A program made the translations under genes and the position numbers. From contig NZ_JAXQNN010000004.1 in assembly GCF_034427455.1 (NCBI RefSeq), positions 186,001 to 250,000 of the forward strand: a stretch of 64,000 bases of DNA, given 5' to 3'. This document shows positions 17,812 to 27,766 of the stretch, piece after piece. The notes under the pieces are model-generated. The model was not told the origin of the DNA, did not search any database, and was given only the letters and a program-made list of their open reading frames with translations. This DNA comes from Jeotgalibacillus haloalkalitolerans (GTDB taxonomy: Bacteria > Bacillota > Bacilli > Bacillales > Jeotgalibacillaceae). Within the stretch, counting starts at the first letter, position 1. Every line of letters starts with the position of its first letter.

Positions 17812-18741
17812 TTATCCTAATGTCTTCATTACTTTATCGACCATTGCGTCAATAAATAATGGCTGTGTGTTCGGCATTTCAGGACGGAAGTAGTCAGCTC
17901 CGATTTCATCTGTCACAACTTTACATTCGTAGTCGTTGTCATAAAGTACTTCCAGGTGGTCAGATACGAATCCTACTGGTGTGTAGACAAATGCTGTGTA
18001 ACCGTGCTGTTCGTGCAGATCCTTTGTGAGATCCTGAACGTCCGGTCCGATCCATGGATCAGGTGTGTTTCCTTCACTCTGCCAGCCGATTTCGTAATTT
18101 TTAACGCCTGCCTGCTGTGCAATCAGGTCCGCAGTTTCCTTCAGCTGGTCAGGGTATGGGTCGCCGCCTGCAAGGATTTTTTCAGGTAAGCTGTGTGCAG
18201 AGACAATCAGTACTGCTTTTTCACGCTGCTCATCTGTCATGCCATCAAAAGTTTCTTTTACTTTTTCAGACCAGTACTGAATGAATTTCGGCTCATCGTA
18301 CCAGCTTTCAATAGAAGTAATAGACGGTCCGCCGATTTCTTCAGAGCGGTCTTTGGCACGCTTGTTGTAAGATTTTACGCTGTAAGATGAGAAGTGTGGT
18401 GCAAGAACGATTGATACAGCTTCTTCAATCCCATCTTTTTTCATTTCATCCACCGCATCCTCTACAAACGGCTCAATATGTTTCAGACCAAGATACATTA
18501 CAAATTCAATGTCATCCTGCGCTTCATTCAAGCGTGCAGTCAGGGCATTGGCCTGCTCTTCTGTGATACGTGCCAGCGGTGAAATCCCGCCAATCGCATT
18601 GTAACGGTCTCTCAGGTCTTCAAGTAACTCTTCAGACGGCTTTCTGCCGCGTCTGATATGTGTGTAATAACGCTCAAGATCGTCTTCTGAATATGGTGTA
18701 CCATAAGCCATCACAAGAAGTCCCATTTTTTTCTTTGACAT
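17812..18741 (-). CDS. hemH: Coproporphyrin III ferrochelatase HemH/CpfC
   Basis: A 309-aa soluble ferrochelatase that inserts Fe2+ into coproporphyrin III. Family blocks: [63 protein letters not shown] and the iron/proton-path region [15 protein letters not shown]. Length is normal for the monofunctional Firmicute enzyme without the C-terminal extension of plant proteins. ATG follows GAGGTGGAG. Middle gene of the hem operon. Confidence 0.95.
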   Translation of the reverse strand: MSKKKMGLLVMAYGTPYSEDDLERYYTHIRRGRKPSEELLEDLRDRYNAIGGISPLARITEEQANALTARLNEAQDDIEFVMYLGLKHIEPFVEDAVDEMKKDGIEEAVSIVLAPHFSSYSVKSYNKRAKDRSEEIGGPSITSIESWYDEPKFIQYWSEKVKETFDGMTDEQREKAVLIVSAHSLPEKILAGGDPYPDQLKETADLIAQQAGVKNYEIGWQSEGNTPDPWIGPDVQDLTKDLHEQHGYTAFVYTPVGFVSDHLEVLYDNDYECKVVTDEIGADYFRPEMPNTQPLFIDAMVDKVMKTLG

Positions 18742-18831
18742 TTCTACTCCACCTCATTAGCTAAATTTGTGCTTCTCTTCTTTTGTAGCAAACAAACCTG
18801 TAAGCTACCATTTATCTGCTTTATCAATGTG

Positions 18832-19863
18832 TTAGCGGGCAGTATATTCCTGTACAAATGCTGTCAGCTTTTTCAATGTGTCAGGCTGTACTTCAGGGAA
18901 TACCCCGTGACCAAGGTTAAAGATATGTCCCGGGTGCTTCATGCCAGCATCTAAAATTGGCTTTACATGCTTTTCAATGATATCCCAGTCGCAAAGTAAC
19001 AGTGATGGATCCAGGTTACCCTGAACTGTTTTAGTTACGCCTTTTGCACGTGCTTCTTCTATTGATAATCTCCAGTCGAGGCCGACGACATCAAGCGGCA
19101 GGTCGTTCCAGTCTTTTGCCAGATGCGCTGCACCGACACCATGCATGATCAGCGGGATGTTAAGCTCTTTTAAAGCTGCAAAGATTTTTTCCATATGCGG
19201 TTTAATATAAGTGCGGTAATCCTGAACATTTAATGTCCCAACCCATGAATCAAACAGCTGAATCGTTCCCGCTCCCGCTTTCACCTGAGCAGTAGTATAA
19301 CGGATCGTTGTTTCAGCAAGCTTGTCCATTAATGCATGCCATGCAACCGGCTCCTGATACATAAATGCTTTTGTCTTATGATAATTTCTTGAAGGGCCGC
19401 CTTCGATCATATAACTCGCAAGTGTAAACGGCGCACCGCCAAAGCCGATCAGCGGAACGTTCAATTGTTCAGTTGTCAGTAATTTAATCGTATCAAGCAC
19501 GTAAGGAACATCCTCTTCCGGCTCAATCATCCCAAGCTTTTCAATATCCTGAACAGACTTGATCGGATTATGAATGACAGGACCAATGCCTGATTTGATT
19601 TCCACATCAACACCGATTGCAGGAAGCGGCGTCATAATGTCTTTATATAGGACTGCTGCGTCAACGCCATAGTTTTCGACCGGCAGTCTTGTCACATAGG
19701 CACAAAGCTCCGGCTGAAGCGTAATTTCGAATAAAGAATACTTCTCTTTAATTGCGCGGTATTCAGGCTGGGAGCGCCCCGCCTGTCTCATATACCAGAC
19801 AGGAGTGTGCGTGACTTTCTCTCCTCTTGCTGCCTTTAAAAACGTATCGTTAAATGAACTCAT
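18832..19863 (-). CDS. hemE: Uroporphyrinogen decarboxylase HemE
   Basis: A 343-aa TIM-barrel enzyme converting uroporphyrinogen III to coproporphyrinogen III. The signature [15 protein letters not shown] lies at about 22-36; [19 protein letters not shown] and the C-terminal [16 protein letters not shown] are also present. ATG 19863 follows AGGTGG. First gene of hemEHY; a 90-bp gap separates it from hemH, with no terminator seen. It is divergent from hmoB. Confidence 0.95.
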   Translation of the reverse strand: MSSFNDTFLKAARGEKVTHTPVWYMRQAGRSQPEYRAIKEKYSLFEITLQPELCAYVTRLPVENYGVDAAVLYKDIMTPLPAIGVDVEIKSGIGPVIHNPIKSVQDIEKLGMIEPEEDVPYVLDTIKLLTTEQLNVPLIGFGGAPFTLASYMIEGGPSRNYHKTKAFMYQEPVAWHALMDKLAETTIRYTTAQVKAGAGTIQLFDSWVGTLNVQDYRTYIKPHMEKIFAALKELNIPLIMHGVGAAHLAKDWNDLPLDVVGLDWRLSIEEARAKGVTKTVQGNLDPSLLLCDWDIIEKHVKPILDAGMKHPGHIFNLGHGVFPEVQPDTLKKLTAFVQEYTAR

Positions 19864-20035
19864 AATGAGTGTGATCCACCTTTCAAATGTGCTATTTCTT
19901 TTACATTAATCTGCTAAATTTCTTCGCTCATGATATCCGTTTTTAACTATAGTCCTTTTCTATAACAGTGTATACCACACACAGGTAAATGTCATAAAAT
20001 CTCCTCTTTTCTCCTGCCGGAAAAGCGTTTGGAGT

Positions 20036-20060
20036 GGTTAACAGGGGTGAAAAAGGGTAT
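20036..20060 (+). promoter_or_regulatory. Candidate sigma-B promoter of hmoB
   Basis: GGTTAA (20036-20041), 13 nt, GGGTAT (20055-20060). The sigma-B consensus is GTTTAA-N12-15-GGGTAT; only one base differs. It lies 73 nt before the hmoB start. Confidence 0.55.
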
Positions 20061-20132
20061 AAATAGTATTGTAGTCAGCGTATGAATGAAGACGAACCAT
20101 AATTGAAAATGAATGTCTGAGGAGGAATTGTG

Positions 20133-20645
20133 ATGAAGAAGATTTACATGACTTTTGGGACGCCTGACTTTTTACATAAGTTTCAGGAGGAAAACCCGAA
20201 CGAAACAATGATTCAGATGCTGGGAGAAGATACCGCCCTGCTTGTACATGAAACAGAAGGCGAAACACTTTTTAATCAGCCGAGAAAATATGAAGTATTC
20301 GATGGATCAGGTCAGCTGACAGAGAATGGCTTTTTTGTATTCAACAATATTCCTGTATCAGATGAAGGCAGACCGGTATTTGAACACCGCTTCAAAAACC
20401 GTGCAGGACTAATTGAAGAAGAGCCTGGTTTTATCGCGATCCGCGTATTAAGACCAGTTGATTCAGATACGTATGTAGTCCTTACCCAGTGGGACGACGA
20501 ACAATCATTCAAAGACTGGCAAACATCGCAGTCATACAATAAAGCACACGCTAAACGCGGCACGTCTGAAGGAATCGACCATCAGAAGTCAATCTTCCCG
20601 CGCTCGTCATTTGTGACGAAGTATGTGGGACAGACAGAACATTAA
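20133..20645 (+). CDS. hmoB: Haem-degrading monooxygenase HmoB (YhgC)
   Basis: A 170-aa protein whose C-terminal part is an antibiotic-biosynthesis-monooxygenase (ABM) fold: FKNRAGLIEEEPGFIAIRVLRP, YVVLTQWDDEQSFKDWQTS, AHAKRG. HmoB opens the haem ring to release iron. The divergent position next to hemE fits B. subtilis yhgC. ATG 20133 follows GGAGGAATTGTG; a GTG three bases upstream is too close. A sigma-B-like promoter lies upstream and a strong hairpin terminator follows. Confidence 0.88.
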   Translation: MKKIYMTFGTPDFLHKFQEENPNETMIQMLGEDTALLVHETEGETLFNQPRKYEVFDGSGQLTENGFFVFNNIPVSDEGRPVFEHRFKNRAGLIEEEPGFIAIRVLRPVDSDTYVVLTQWDDEQSFKDWQTSQSYNKAHAKRGTSEGIDHQKSIFPRSSFVTKYVGQTEH

Positions 20646-20651
20646 TGTGAC

Positions 20652-20697
20652 AGAGAAAGACCACGCTGGCAGTTGAGCGTGGTCTTTCTCTTATTTA
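20652..20697 (+). terminator. Intrinsic terminator of hmoB
   Basis: A perfect 16-bp stem (AGAGAAAGACCACGCT and its complement) with an 8-nt loop, followed by TATTTAT. Confidence 0.85.
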
Positions 20698-20768
20698 TGT
20701 AAGCGGCAAAGCGGGGACGGAGTTAAATGTGCTGCTTTAAAATCTCTCTAAGAACGAACCACTCACCC

Positions 20769-21407
20769 CTACTCCCTCAACAGCCCCTTGCGATTCGCAT
20801 AAATCGCAGCCTGCGTGCGGTCACTCAGCTCAAGTTTACTTAGCACATTACTCACATGTGTTTTCACTGTTTTAATCCCTATGTATAATTCATCTGCAAT
20901 TTCCTGATTTGTCAGCCCGTCTCCGAGACATTTGAGTACATCCATTTCCCTTTCTGTCAGGTCCTCGTGAAGCACTCTTTCTTTCGTTCTGAATCGGTTC
21001 ATCAGTTTACTGGCGACCTGCTGCTCAATAACAGACTCACCCCGTGCTGCTTTATACACTGTATCGAGTATCTGGGTAGCAGAGGAGGTTTTCAGTATAT
21101 AACTGTGCGCCCCTGCTTCAAGTGCGGGAAATACCTGTTCGTCATCGTAATAACTTGTCAGAATAATAATTTTTGTCTCAGGGAGAAATGCCATGATCTC
21201 ACGTGTTGCATCAATACCTGTTCCACCCTCCATCAGAAGGTCCATTAAAATCACGTGCGGTTTTGTTTTTTCAGCCAGTACTGCCGCTTCTTTCCCGTTC
21301 ACGGCTTCCCCTACAAATTCGATTCCCGGTTCAGTCAGCAAATAGGATTTGATGCCAAGTCTGACCATTTCATGATCATCAACAATCATGACCTTTACTT
21401 TTGTCAC
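20769..21407 (-). CDS. liaR: LiaR-type NarL-family response regulator
   Basis: A 212-aa two-component regulator. The receiver domain carries the acidic pair in VDDHEMVRLG and phospho-acceptor Asp56 in VILMDLLMEGGTG. The C-terminal LuxR-type HTH is LTEREMDVLKCLGDGLTNQEIADEL. Initiation is at GTG 21407, after GGGGGAG inside the end of liaS. With liaF and liaS upstream it forms a LiaFSR/VraTSR-type system responding to lipid-II-targeting antibiotics and envelope stress. No liaIH target genes lie nearby. Confidence 0.92.
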   Translation of the reverse strand: MTKVKVMIVDDHEMVRLGIKSYLLTEPGIEFVGEAVNGKEAAVLAEKTKPHVILMDLLMEGGTGIDATREIMAFLPETKIIILTSYYDDEQVFPALEAGAHSYILKTSSATQILDTVYKAARGESVIEQQVASKLMNRFRTKERVLHEDLTEREMDVLKCLGDGLTNQEIADELYIGIKTVKTHVSNVLSKLELSDRTQAAIYANRKGLLRE

Positions 21408-21408
21408 C

Positions 21409-22452
21409 TTACTCTCCCCCTTCCACGATCGGAATTCTGATTTTAATATACGTTCCTTCACCAGCTTTTGAACGCAATTCAAACTGGCCGCCAATTTCCT
21501 CACAGCGCTCTTTCATCGTCTGTAAACCGTATGAAGTCCACTTTTTGTCTGTTACGTCAAAACCATCTCCATTGTCACCGACAAAAAGGTAGAAAGATGA
21601 CCCCTTCACTTCAGTTCTGATTGTAATTTCAGTAGCATTCGCGTGGCGGAGGATATTGGAAACAGCCTCCTGTACAACTCTGAATAAATGTTCATCCGCA
21701 CTCTCAGGAATCTTTCCCATCTGGTCAAGCTGCACAAAAAATGTAATCGGGGTTTTCTGTTCAAGTTCCGATGCAAGTTTTTCAAGCCCTGTAGAAAGTG
21801 ATTCCCCTTTTAGATCAACAGGTCTCAGGTGTAAAAGAAGTGCCCTCATTTCACCCTGTGCTTTCTCTGCAATTTCCGCAGCCTGCCTGACAAGCTTTCC
21901 TGCTTCATCCTGATTTGTTTCAAGCATGCGTACTGAAGCAGATGACAGCATATTTAACGCAAAAAGCTGTTGACTAACTGAATCATGGAGATCTCTTGCC
22001 AACCGCTGGCGTTCTTCAATAACCGCAGCCTGCTGAGCCTGTTTTTCAAGGGATAATCTCTCACTTGAGATCCGCTGCAAGGATTTTGTTTGTTCATTCA
22101 TGTTAACTGAGAGTTCATTCAATGCATCTTCCAGAACGGAGATATCATCTGTTTCAGTGATCTCCATGGTTTCACCAACTTTCCCTGAAGCAAGTCTTGC
22201 AACGAATGCCGTCATTTCATGAATGCGCTGCCGCATAATTTTGCCTGAGCGAATTCCGATATAGATGGACATTGCAAAAAATACGGCTGATGTAATGCCT
22301 ACAACGACAAGTGAAGCAGCAGTATTCAGAAAAGGAGCTGGAGTAAGAAAAATGTATAATTGCAAAATCGTAAACAGCAGAATCGCACCATACAGGGTGA
22401 ATCTGAGATATTGCAAAATGAACCAGTGATTAAGACTCGCTACTCTGATCAT
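21409..22452 (-). CDS. liaS: LiaS-type sensor histidine kinase
   Basis: A 347-aa membrane kinase. Two membrane helices with a very short outside loop (about 15-37 and 46-66) are followed by a HAMP-like linker and a HisKA_3 domain with phospho-acceptor His156 in ERQRLARDLHDSVSQQ. A HATPase domain follows with GDNGDGFD. The small external loop is typical of intramembrane-sensing kinases. ATG 22452 follows AGGAGG; a TTG at 22470 is rejected. It is closely linked to liaR and liaF. Confidence 0.93.
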   Translation of the reverse strand: MIRVASLNHWFILQYLRFTLYGAILLFTILQLYIFLTPAPFLNTAASLVVVGITSAVFFAMSIYIGIRSGKIMRQRIHEMTAFVARLASGKVGETMEITETDDISVLEDALNELSVNMNEQTKSLQRISSERLSLEKQAQQAAVIEERQRLARDLHDSVSQQLFALNMLSSASVRMLETNQDEAGKLVRQAAEIAEKAQGEMRALLLHLRPVDLKGESLSTGLEKLASELEQKTPITFFVQLDQMGKIPESADEHLFRVVQEAVSNILRHANATEITIRTEVKGSSFYLFVGDNGDGFDVTDKKWTSYGLQTMKERCEEIGGQFELRSKAGEGTYIKIRIPIVEGGE

Positions 22453-22460
22453 GGCTCCTC

Positions 22461-23252
22461 CTAAATCCAATCGATTCTGATTGATCCGACATTTACATTC
22501 AATATAATCTTCACCTTTTGTGGTGCTGTTTCAAAGTCTTCAGAACGGAATTGAAGCGTTCTTGCGTGGGTTCCGTCAGTCCGGTCATTAAACAGTACGT
22601 TTTCTCCTACTGCTACATTTGAAACAATATGGACGCTCAGCTCCTCAGGGACAGTCATCTTAATATTTCCGACTCTGACAGATACATCTAACATTGTTTC
22701 CCCTTCGGAGATATACGCTTTTTTCAGATTAAATACATAGTTACCAACTGACTTATTCAGCTTCATATTTTCAAGTGCCCAGTTTTCTGAAGTGAAATTT
22801 TCATTGCCAATACTCATTGCGTGCTTAATTTGTGTTTTTCTTTCACGGGGTCCATCCTGCTGGTTCACTTCTTTTCTGCCGCCCATTCTGGGTTCACCGT
22901 AACTGAACTGGATTGAGCTTCTCTTTGCGATCAGTGAGATGGCAAATCCAATGAGTAATAGCGGCCATAACCGCCATATGTCTCCATAGCCGAATGAAAT
23001 GTCTTTTGAAAAGAATGCTGCGGATAAGAGACCACCATATACAGTAAAGATCAAACCGCTTAAAATTCCTTTTCTTCTTGTAAAAAACTTAATCAGCTGC
23101 GCAATCCCGATGATTAATAAAATAACTGGGAGGATCAGTCCTGCAGCTGAGCCTTCAAGTTGTAATAAGCCCAGATTAACCATTAAAAGCAGCAGTCCGA
23201 AGACAAGCAGAAAGCTCGCACAGCCCCACTGTTTTTTATGAGCTCCTTCCAT
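22461..23252 (-). CDS. liaF: LiaF-type inhibitor/cell-wall-active antibiotic response protein
   Basis: A 263-aa protein with about four N-terminal membrane segments and a C-terminal beta-rich domain (SVGNYVFNLKKAYISEGETMLDVSVRVGNIKMTVPEEL and a terminal LNVNVGSIRIDW). LiaF keeps LiaS off in unstressed cells. The gene order liaF-liaS-liaR is standard. The ribosome site for ATG 23252 is weak. Confidence 0.9.
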   Translation of the reverse strand: MEGAHKKQWGCASFLLVFGLLLLMVNLGLLQLEGSAAGLILPVILLIIGIAQLIKFFTRRKGILSGLIFTVYGGLLSAAFFSKDISFGYGDIWRLWPLLLIGFAISLIAKRSSIQFSYGEPRMGGRKEVNQQDGPRERKTQIKHAMSIGNENFTSENWALENMKLNKSVGNYVFNLKKAYISEGETMLDVSVRVGNIKMTVPEELSVHIVSNVAVGENVLFNDRTDGTHARTLQFRSEDFETAPQKVKIILNVNVGSIRIDWI

Positions 23253-23344
23253 ATCATCTCAACCTTTCCGTCAGACACTTTTATTTATTTTAAAATATCT
23301 GCCTGATTTCATGAAGCATCAGAGGAAGGAGCTTTCCTCAGTCC

Positions 23345-23941
23345 TCAGACGGAGGCCCGCCTTTTCATTAAATACTCATAAACCACTAGACAAAGAATCG
23401 CATACGTATATCCGAGCAGCCACCCGCCAATCACGTCTGTAAAATAATGCGCCTCATCCGGCATTCTGCTGAGACCTGCAAGAACTGAAATCAACATTCC
23501 AACTGCAAACATCAGTGCCTGCCCTGCTGCATCTCCTGACTTTTCAGTAATTAAATAAATGATAACAATTGCAGCAATCATACTGACCATTGCGTGACCA
23601 CTCGGAAAACTGAAGCCATCTTCCAATCCGCCGGGACGCTGCCGTTCAGTCAGTGTTTTGATGAGCTTATTAAGGTAATTACCGCCGCCTACTGCCAGCA
23701 GGACAATCAGCATGCCAAGGTAGTGATTTCTCCTGAACCATAAATACAGAACAGCTGCGATACTGACAGTGGCTAAAAACCATTCTCCTCCAAGAAATCC
23801 GAAAAATAATAAAAAGTCCAGTCCGCTGAAAAAATCAGTACCAAATTGATCAATATCGCCTAACCCATTATCAAGATTCACTACAAGTAAAACTGCCGCT
23901 GCAAACGTTACAGCTGCCAGCGGATAAAACCATTTTTTCAC
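23345..23941 (-). CDS. PAP2-family membrane phosphatase
   Basis: A 198-aa integral membrane phosphatase with the three PAP2 motifs: KTLTERQRP, FPSGHAMVS and SRMPDEAHYFTDVIGGW. Likely substrates are undecaprenyl pyrophosphate or phosphatidate-type lipids, hydrolysed on the outer membrane face. GTG 23941 is used because GGAGGGG lies eight bases before it; a longer frame to 23995 has none. It is separate from the lia operon, though both relate to the envelope. Confidence 0.88.
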   Translation of the reverse strand: MKKWFYPLAAVTFAAAVLLVVNLDNGLGDIDQFGTDFFSGLDFLLFFGFLGGEWFLATVSIAAVLYLWFRRNHYLGMLIVLLAVGGGNYLNKLIKTLTERQRPGGLEDGFSFPSGHAMVSMIAAIVIIYLITEKSGDAAGQALMFAVGMLISVLAGLSRMPDEAHYFTDVIGGWLLGYTYAILCLVVYEYLMKRRASV

Positions 23942-24067
23942 GTTGTCCCCTCCTCCCTGCCTGCTTACATTATATAGCATTGAGCGAGTCGTCAAAAGAG
24001 TGAAAAAATTCGAGTCCCGTGATATACTGAGTCATCATTAAATGGTTTTTATGAAAGGAGCATACAT

Positions 24068-25243
24068 ATGAATGAAAAACTTTTTTCACTGTTAGATTCT
24101 TATTATGATGATATGGTCGCGCTCCGCCGTCACCTTCATCAGCATCCGGAGCTTTCTTTTGAAGAGAAGGAAACGCCTGCGCTGATTGAAGCATTTTACA
24201 AGGAGCTTGGCGTCGAAGTAAAAACAGGTGTTGGGGGCAACGGTGTAACAGCAGTCATTCAAGGGGGTAAACCCGGTAAAACCGTTGCACTGCGCGCTGA
24301 TTTTGACGCCCTGCCGATCCAGGACGAGAAGGATGTTACTTATAAGTCCACAATTTCCGGAAAAATGCATGCCTGCGGTCATGATGGTCATACGTCAACA
24401 CTCCTTCACCTTGCGAAAGCAATTCACACGATAAAAGATGAACTGCCTGGCACATACGTCATGATCCACCAGCACGCTGAAGAATATGCGCCGGGTGGTG
24501 CGATCAGCATGATTGAGGACGGCTGTCTGGACGGTGTGGATGTTGTATTTGGCACTCATCTTTGGGTTACGGGTGAACTTGGAGACATTGAATATCGTAC
24601 AGGTCCAATCATGGCAGCAGCTGACCGGTTTGAAATTAAAATCCAGGGAGCAGGCGGTCACGGTGCTCAGCCTCACAAAACAAAGGATGCAGTAGTAGCA
24701 GGCTCACAGCTGGTTACATCTCTTCAGCAGATCGCAGCGAGACGGGTAAATCCGGTAGAATCAGCTGTCGTTTCTGTCGGCTCTTTTGTAGCTGAAAATG
24801 CATTCAACGTGATTGCAGATTCTGCAAAGCTGATTGGTACTGCCAGAACATTCGCACCGGAAGTCCGTGACCTTGTTGAAAAAGAAATAGGCAGAATTAC
24901 TGAAGGCACATGCATTTCAACAGATTGCACCTATGAATATGATTACATCAGAGGCTATCCTGCTGTTGTAAATCATGAAAAAGAAACGGATTACCTTGTG
25001 AAGGTTGTCAACGAAATGCCAGGCGTACAGGCGGTGGAAAGTGAAATGCAAATGGGCGGAGAAGATTTCGCATATTACCTTGAACACAGACCGGGCACAT
25101 TCTTCTTTACAGGAGCCAAGCCTGAAGGTGTAGACGTTCCTTATCCACACCATCATCCAAAGTTTGATATCAATGAAAAGGCTATGCTGCTCGCAGCAAA
25201 AACCTTAGGCAGTGCAGCGATACAGTACCACGAAGAAGACTAA
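24068..25243 (+). CDS. M20 family amidohydrolase (N-acyl-amino acid deacylase type)
   Basis: A 391-aa metallo-amidohydrolase. Metal-binding blocks: ALRADFDALPI, the HACGHDGHT motif, the HAEEYAPGGA region, GTHLW and the late MGGEDFAYY, followed by PYPHHHPKFDINEKA. The dimerisation domain lies between (GGHGAQPHKTKDAV). Members remove acyl groups from N-acylated amino acids, S-substituted cysteines or diaminopimelate. Its place beside ecsB corresponds to B. subtilis yhaA, though ecsC is absent. ATG follows AAAGGAG. Confidence 0.88.
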   Translation: MNEKLFSLLDSYYDDMVALRRHLHQHPELSFEEKETPALIEAFYKELGVEVKTGVGGNGVTAVIQGGKPGKTVALRADFDALPIQDEKDVTYKSTISGKMHACGHDGHTSTLLHLAKAIHTIKDELPGTYVMIHQHAEEYAPGGAISMIEDGCLDGVDVVFGTHLWVTGELGDIEYRTGPIMAAADRFEIKIQGAGGHGAQPHKTKDAVVAGSQLVTSLQQIAARRVNPVESAVVSVGSFVAENAFNVIADSAKLIGTARTFAPEVRDLVEKEIGRITEGTCISTDCTYEYDYIRGYPAVVNHEKETDYLVKVVNEMPGVQAVESEMQMGGEDFAYYLEHRPGTFFFTGAKPEGVDVPYPHHHPKFDINEKAMLLAAKTLGSAAIQYHEED

Positions 25244-25251
25244 GATATAAC

Positions 25252-25291
25252 AAAAGCTGCTCCTGAAAAATTCAGGGGCAGCTTTTGTTTA
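25252..25291. terminator. Terminator between the M20 gene and ecsB
   Basis: AAAAGCTGC-TCCTGA / TTCAGG-GGCAGCTTTT stem followed by TGTTTATTT. A-rich on the other side, so probably used by ecsB too, beyond repeat copy A4. Confidence 0.8.
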
Positions 25292-25330
25292 TTTATTCAG
25301 CTGTGTTGAAGATATGTGATATTTATGCAC

Positions 25331-25455
25331 AGCTGGTGATTGTAGCGGAAGGGGGCGACTCCTGTGGCAGGAAGGACAGGTGAGACCGAGCATGGCAAAG
25401 CCTGCTGGCTCACCGCCCGGCCGCGAAGTCCCCCTGAAGCGGAAATCAACAGCCA
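25331..25455 (-). repeat. Dispersed palindromic repeat, type A' copy 4
   Basis: Carries the A' centre GCTCACCGCCCGGCCGCG and the shared end GCGGAAGGGGGCGACTCCTG. It lies between the ecsB stop and the terminator. Relative to the upstream gene it is inverted compared with type A copies. Confidence 0.85.
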
Positions 25456-25471
25456 ACTTTAATAAAGCCAT

Positions 25472-26695
25472 TTATTTTATATGATGTTTCTTAATCTGCG
25501 CAGGCACATACATCGATACAAACAGGATGACAAATGCAACGGAAGCAGCAGCCGTCATACCTGCAGCATACAGATCCAGCTTTGCAAGATTAATGATTGT
25601 AAATAGCATACCCTGCACAATAAGGATTTTCATCAGCAGCTTTTTAAATGATTCGTGACGGATACCAGCCTTCACCGGATACAGGTCAGGCCAGATTTTC
25701 AGCTCATGCTTTTTCAGCAATGGAATAAGCTGGAACCCTGTCAGGTAAAGGAATAAAAGAGCTGTAATGACCTTCAGCCAGAGGTTGTCCGCGCCTCCGA
25801 TAATAACACCTGCAATAATCGTTAGCCTTACCCACAGACCAAAATATTCGTCAGATCGCAGGAATGTTCTTGTATACAGATAACTGTATGTAGCAGCAGG
25901 ATTCAGCTCAGGTGTTTTCAGGAACGGGTCCATCCACTTTCTGCGCTTAGCCTGTCCTTTCAGATGCGGAACATCTGTGAACATATTTGCAAACCGGTAG
26001 AAACGGTGCAGTCTCGCATTTTCAAGATCAATCAGCAATTCCCATTTTAACGATTTTTCTCTTGTCAGCACCATAAAAGCAGTCAGATAACCTATAATCA
26101 ACACTGCGATCATGACAGACATCCAGGCTGGCGTTTCTGCAAAGATTGACCATAGAAAAGCTATATTTAACAGTAATCTTACTGCGAGATCTGTATAGTG
26201 GCTTGAAAGCTCCTGGTATCTGAGCATGATCCATCTCATGACAAGATTCCATACCTTCAGCACAAGAATAACGCCTAACAGCCAGATAAAATCCGAAAAC
26301 GCAGCGCCGGTTGTCTGCACATATAAAGGCATGGCAGCAGCGAGTAATACGAGTACAATATATGACTGGAAAAAGAAGCTTGAAACCAGTGCATTGACAA
26401 AGTAGCGCTTCATCTGTCCCTCAAGCGGGGTCAGGTAAACCTTATCAGGCTCCTGCAAATACGTATACACAGGACTCATTGTAACTGCAATCCCAATCAC
26501 TGCAGCAATTAATATACCGGATGGGAACGTTTCATCAAGCGTCATGACCCAGTTGCTGTATACATAGCCTCCCCCGCCGACTGCAAAGATCAGCACAAAC
26601 ATCAGATGCCCATTAAAAATATAGCGCATGTACTTCTGCAGCTCTTTTTGATAATCAGACAGCCTTGAGGTCCAAAGATCATGAATGTGTTTCAT
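25472..26695 (-). CDS. ecsB: EcsB, ABC transporter membrane subunit
   Basis: A 407-aa polytopic protein with about nine hydrophobic segments. The opening (HDLWTSRLSDYQKELQKYMRYIFNGHLMF) and the SPVYTYLQEPDKVYLTPLE block are typical of EcsB. With EcsA it forms an ABC transporter needed in B. subtilis for normal protein secretion, competence and intramembrane proteolysis by RasP; the transported substrate is not firmly known. It overlaps ecsA by 17 nt. No ecsC follows. Confidence 0.92.
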   Translation of the reverse strand: MKHIHDLWTSRLSDYQKELQKYMRYIFNGHLMFVLIFAVGGGGYVYSNWVMTLDETFPSGILIAAVIGIAVTMSPVYTYLQEPDKVYLTPLEGQMKRYFVNALVSSFFFQSYIVLVLLAAAMPLYVQTTGAAFSDFIWLLGVILVLKVWNLVMRWIMLRYQELSSHYTDLAVRLLLNIAFLWSIFAETPAWMSVMIAVLIIGYLTAFMVLTREKSLKWELLIDLENARLHRFYRFANMFTDVPHLKGQAKRRKWMDPFLKTPELNPAATYSYLYTRTFLRSDEYFGLWVRLTIIAGVIIGGADNLWLKVITALLFLYLTGFQLIPLLKKHELKIWPDLYPVKAGIRHESFKKLLMKILIVQGMLFTIINLAKLDLYAAGMTAAASVAFVILFVSMYVPAQIKKHHIK

Positions 26696-27428
26696 TGGAC
26701 TCTTCCTTTGTCAGCTGAATATAAATATCATCGAGTGTGGCATCAGGCATACTGAATTCATTTCTAAGCGTCTGGAGCGTTCCGCGCGCACGGATTTTCC
26801 CTTCATGCAGAATGATAAAAGAGTCACAATAACGTTCTGCTGTAGCAAGAATATGCGTAGACATTAAAATTCCCGCTCCGCCTGCTTTCATCTCCTCCAT
26901 CAAATCAAGAAGTGACTGGATTGCAAGTGGATCAAGCCCGACAAAGGGTTCATCAATAATATAAAGGCTGGGGTTGATCAGGAAAGCACACATAATCATT
27001 ACCTTCTGCTTCATTCCTTTTGAAAAATGGGCAGGGAACCACTTCATCTTCCCTTCCATACGGAATTTTTTCAGCAGAACAGGCACCCTCTGTTCATATT
27101 CCTTTTCCGAAATTCCATAGGCCATCGCAGTCATTCGCAAATGCTCCTCAAGCGTCAGTTCATCATAGAGGATCGGTGCTTCCGGTATATAGGAAAACTG
27201 TTTTCTGTACTCATCCGCGTTCTGCTTCAGCTGCAGACCATTAATTGCGACGGTTCCTTTGTGCGGCTCCATCAATCCGATAATATGTTTAATGGTTGTA
27301 CTCTTACCAGCCCCGTTTAATCCAATTAAGCCGACAATTTTACCAGGCTCCATTTCAAGGCTGATCTCTTTTAAAACCGGACGTCTCGTATAGCCGCCGG
27401 TCAGATCCCTGATTTCTAATAATGACAT
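26679..27428 (-). CDS. ecsA: EcsA, ABC transporter ATPase
   Basis: A 249-aa ATP-binding subunit. Walker A GLNGAGKST, signature region HFSKGMKQKV, Walker B LYIIDEPFVGLDP and the H-loop MSTHIL are all intact. It energises EcsB. ATG 27428 follows AGGAAGAAATTC. It is first in the ecsAB operon and divergent from hit; repeat copy A5 lies in the divergent gap. Confidence 0.93.
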   Translation of the reverse strand: MSLLEIRDLTGGYTRRPVLKEISLEMEPGKIVGLIGLNGAGKSTTIKHIIGLMEPHKGTVAINGLQLKQNADEYRKQFSYIPEAPILYDELTLEEHLRMTAMAYGISEKEYEQRVPVLLKKFRMEGKMKWFPAHFSKGMKQKVMIMCAFLINPSLYIIDEPFVGLDPLAIQSLLDLMEEMKAGGAGILMSTHILATAERYCDSFIILHEGKIRARGTLQTLRNEFSMPDATLDDIYIQLTKEESNETHS

Positions 27429-27536
27429 GAATTTCTTCCTTTCTATTCAACTAGGTATGTTAATTATACTGTTATTCATCAACCTTTTCAGCGTATAAAT
27501 GAACATGATTTATTTGCACTCTGAAAGTCTGTTCAC

Positions 27537-27663
27537 AGCTGATCATTTACGCGGAAGGCGGGGACTCCAGCGGCGGAAAGGGACAGGTGAAACCGTCCGG
27601 CGCAGCCGGAGGGGTTCACCGCCCGGCCGCGGAAAGCTTCCGCCTGGAGCGTAAATGATCAGC
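27537..27663. repeat. Dispersed palindromic repeat, type A' copy 5
   Basis: A perfect 15-bp terminal inverted repeat GCTGATCATTTACGC (27538-27552 and 27649-27663) encloses GGCGGGGACTCC, CCGTCCGGCGCAGCCGGAGG and the A' centre TTCACCGCCCGGCCGCGG. It lies between the divergent ecsA and hit start sites rather than in a 3' UTR, the only copy so placed. The rest of the gap holds promoters. Confidence 0.88.
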
Positions 27664-27725
27664 AAGCTTCTTAAAAAACATATTCTATATAATGACAGCA
27701 TTGTAGCATACAACTGAACTTACTA

Positions 27726-27734
27726 TGGTAGAAT
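27726..27734 (+). promoter_or_regulatory. Extended -10 promoter of hit
   Basis: TGG-TAGAAT at 27726-27734, 33 nt before the hit start; no good -35 at 17 bp. Confidence 0.45.
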
Positions 27735-27766
27735 AAACTTAATTTACTGATGAAAGGATGAAGAAT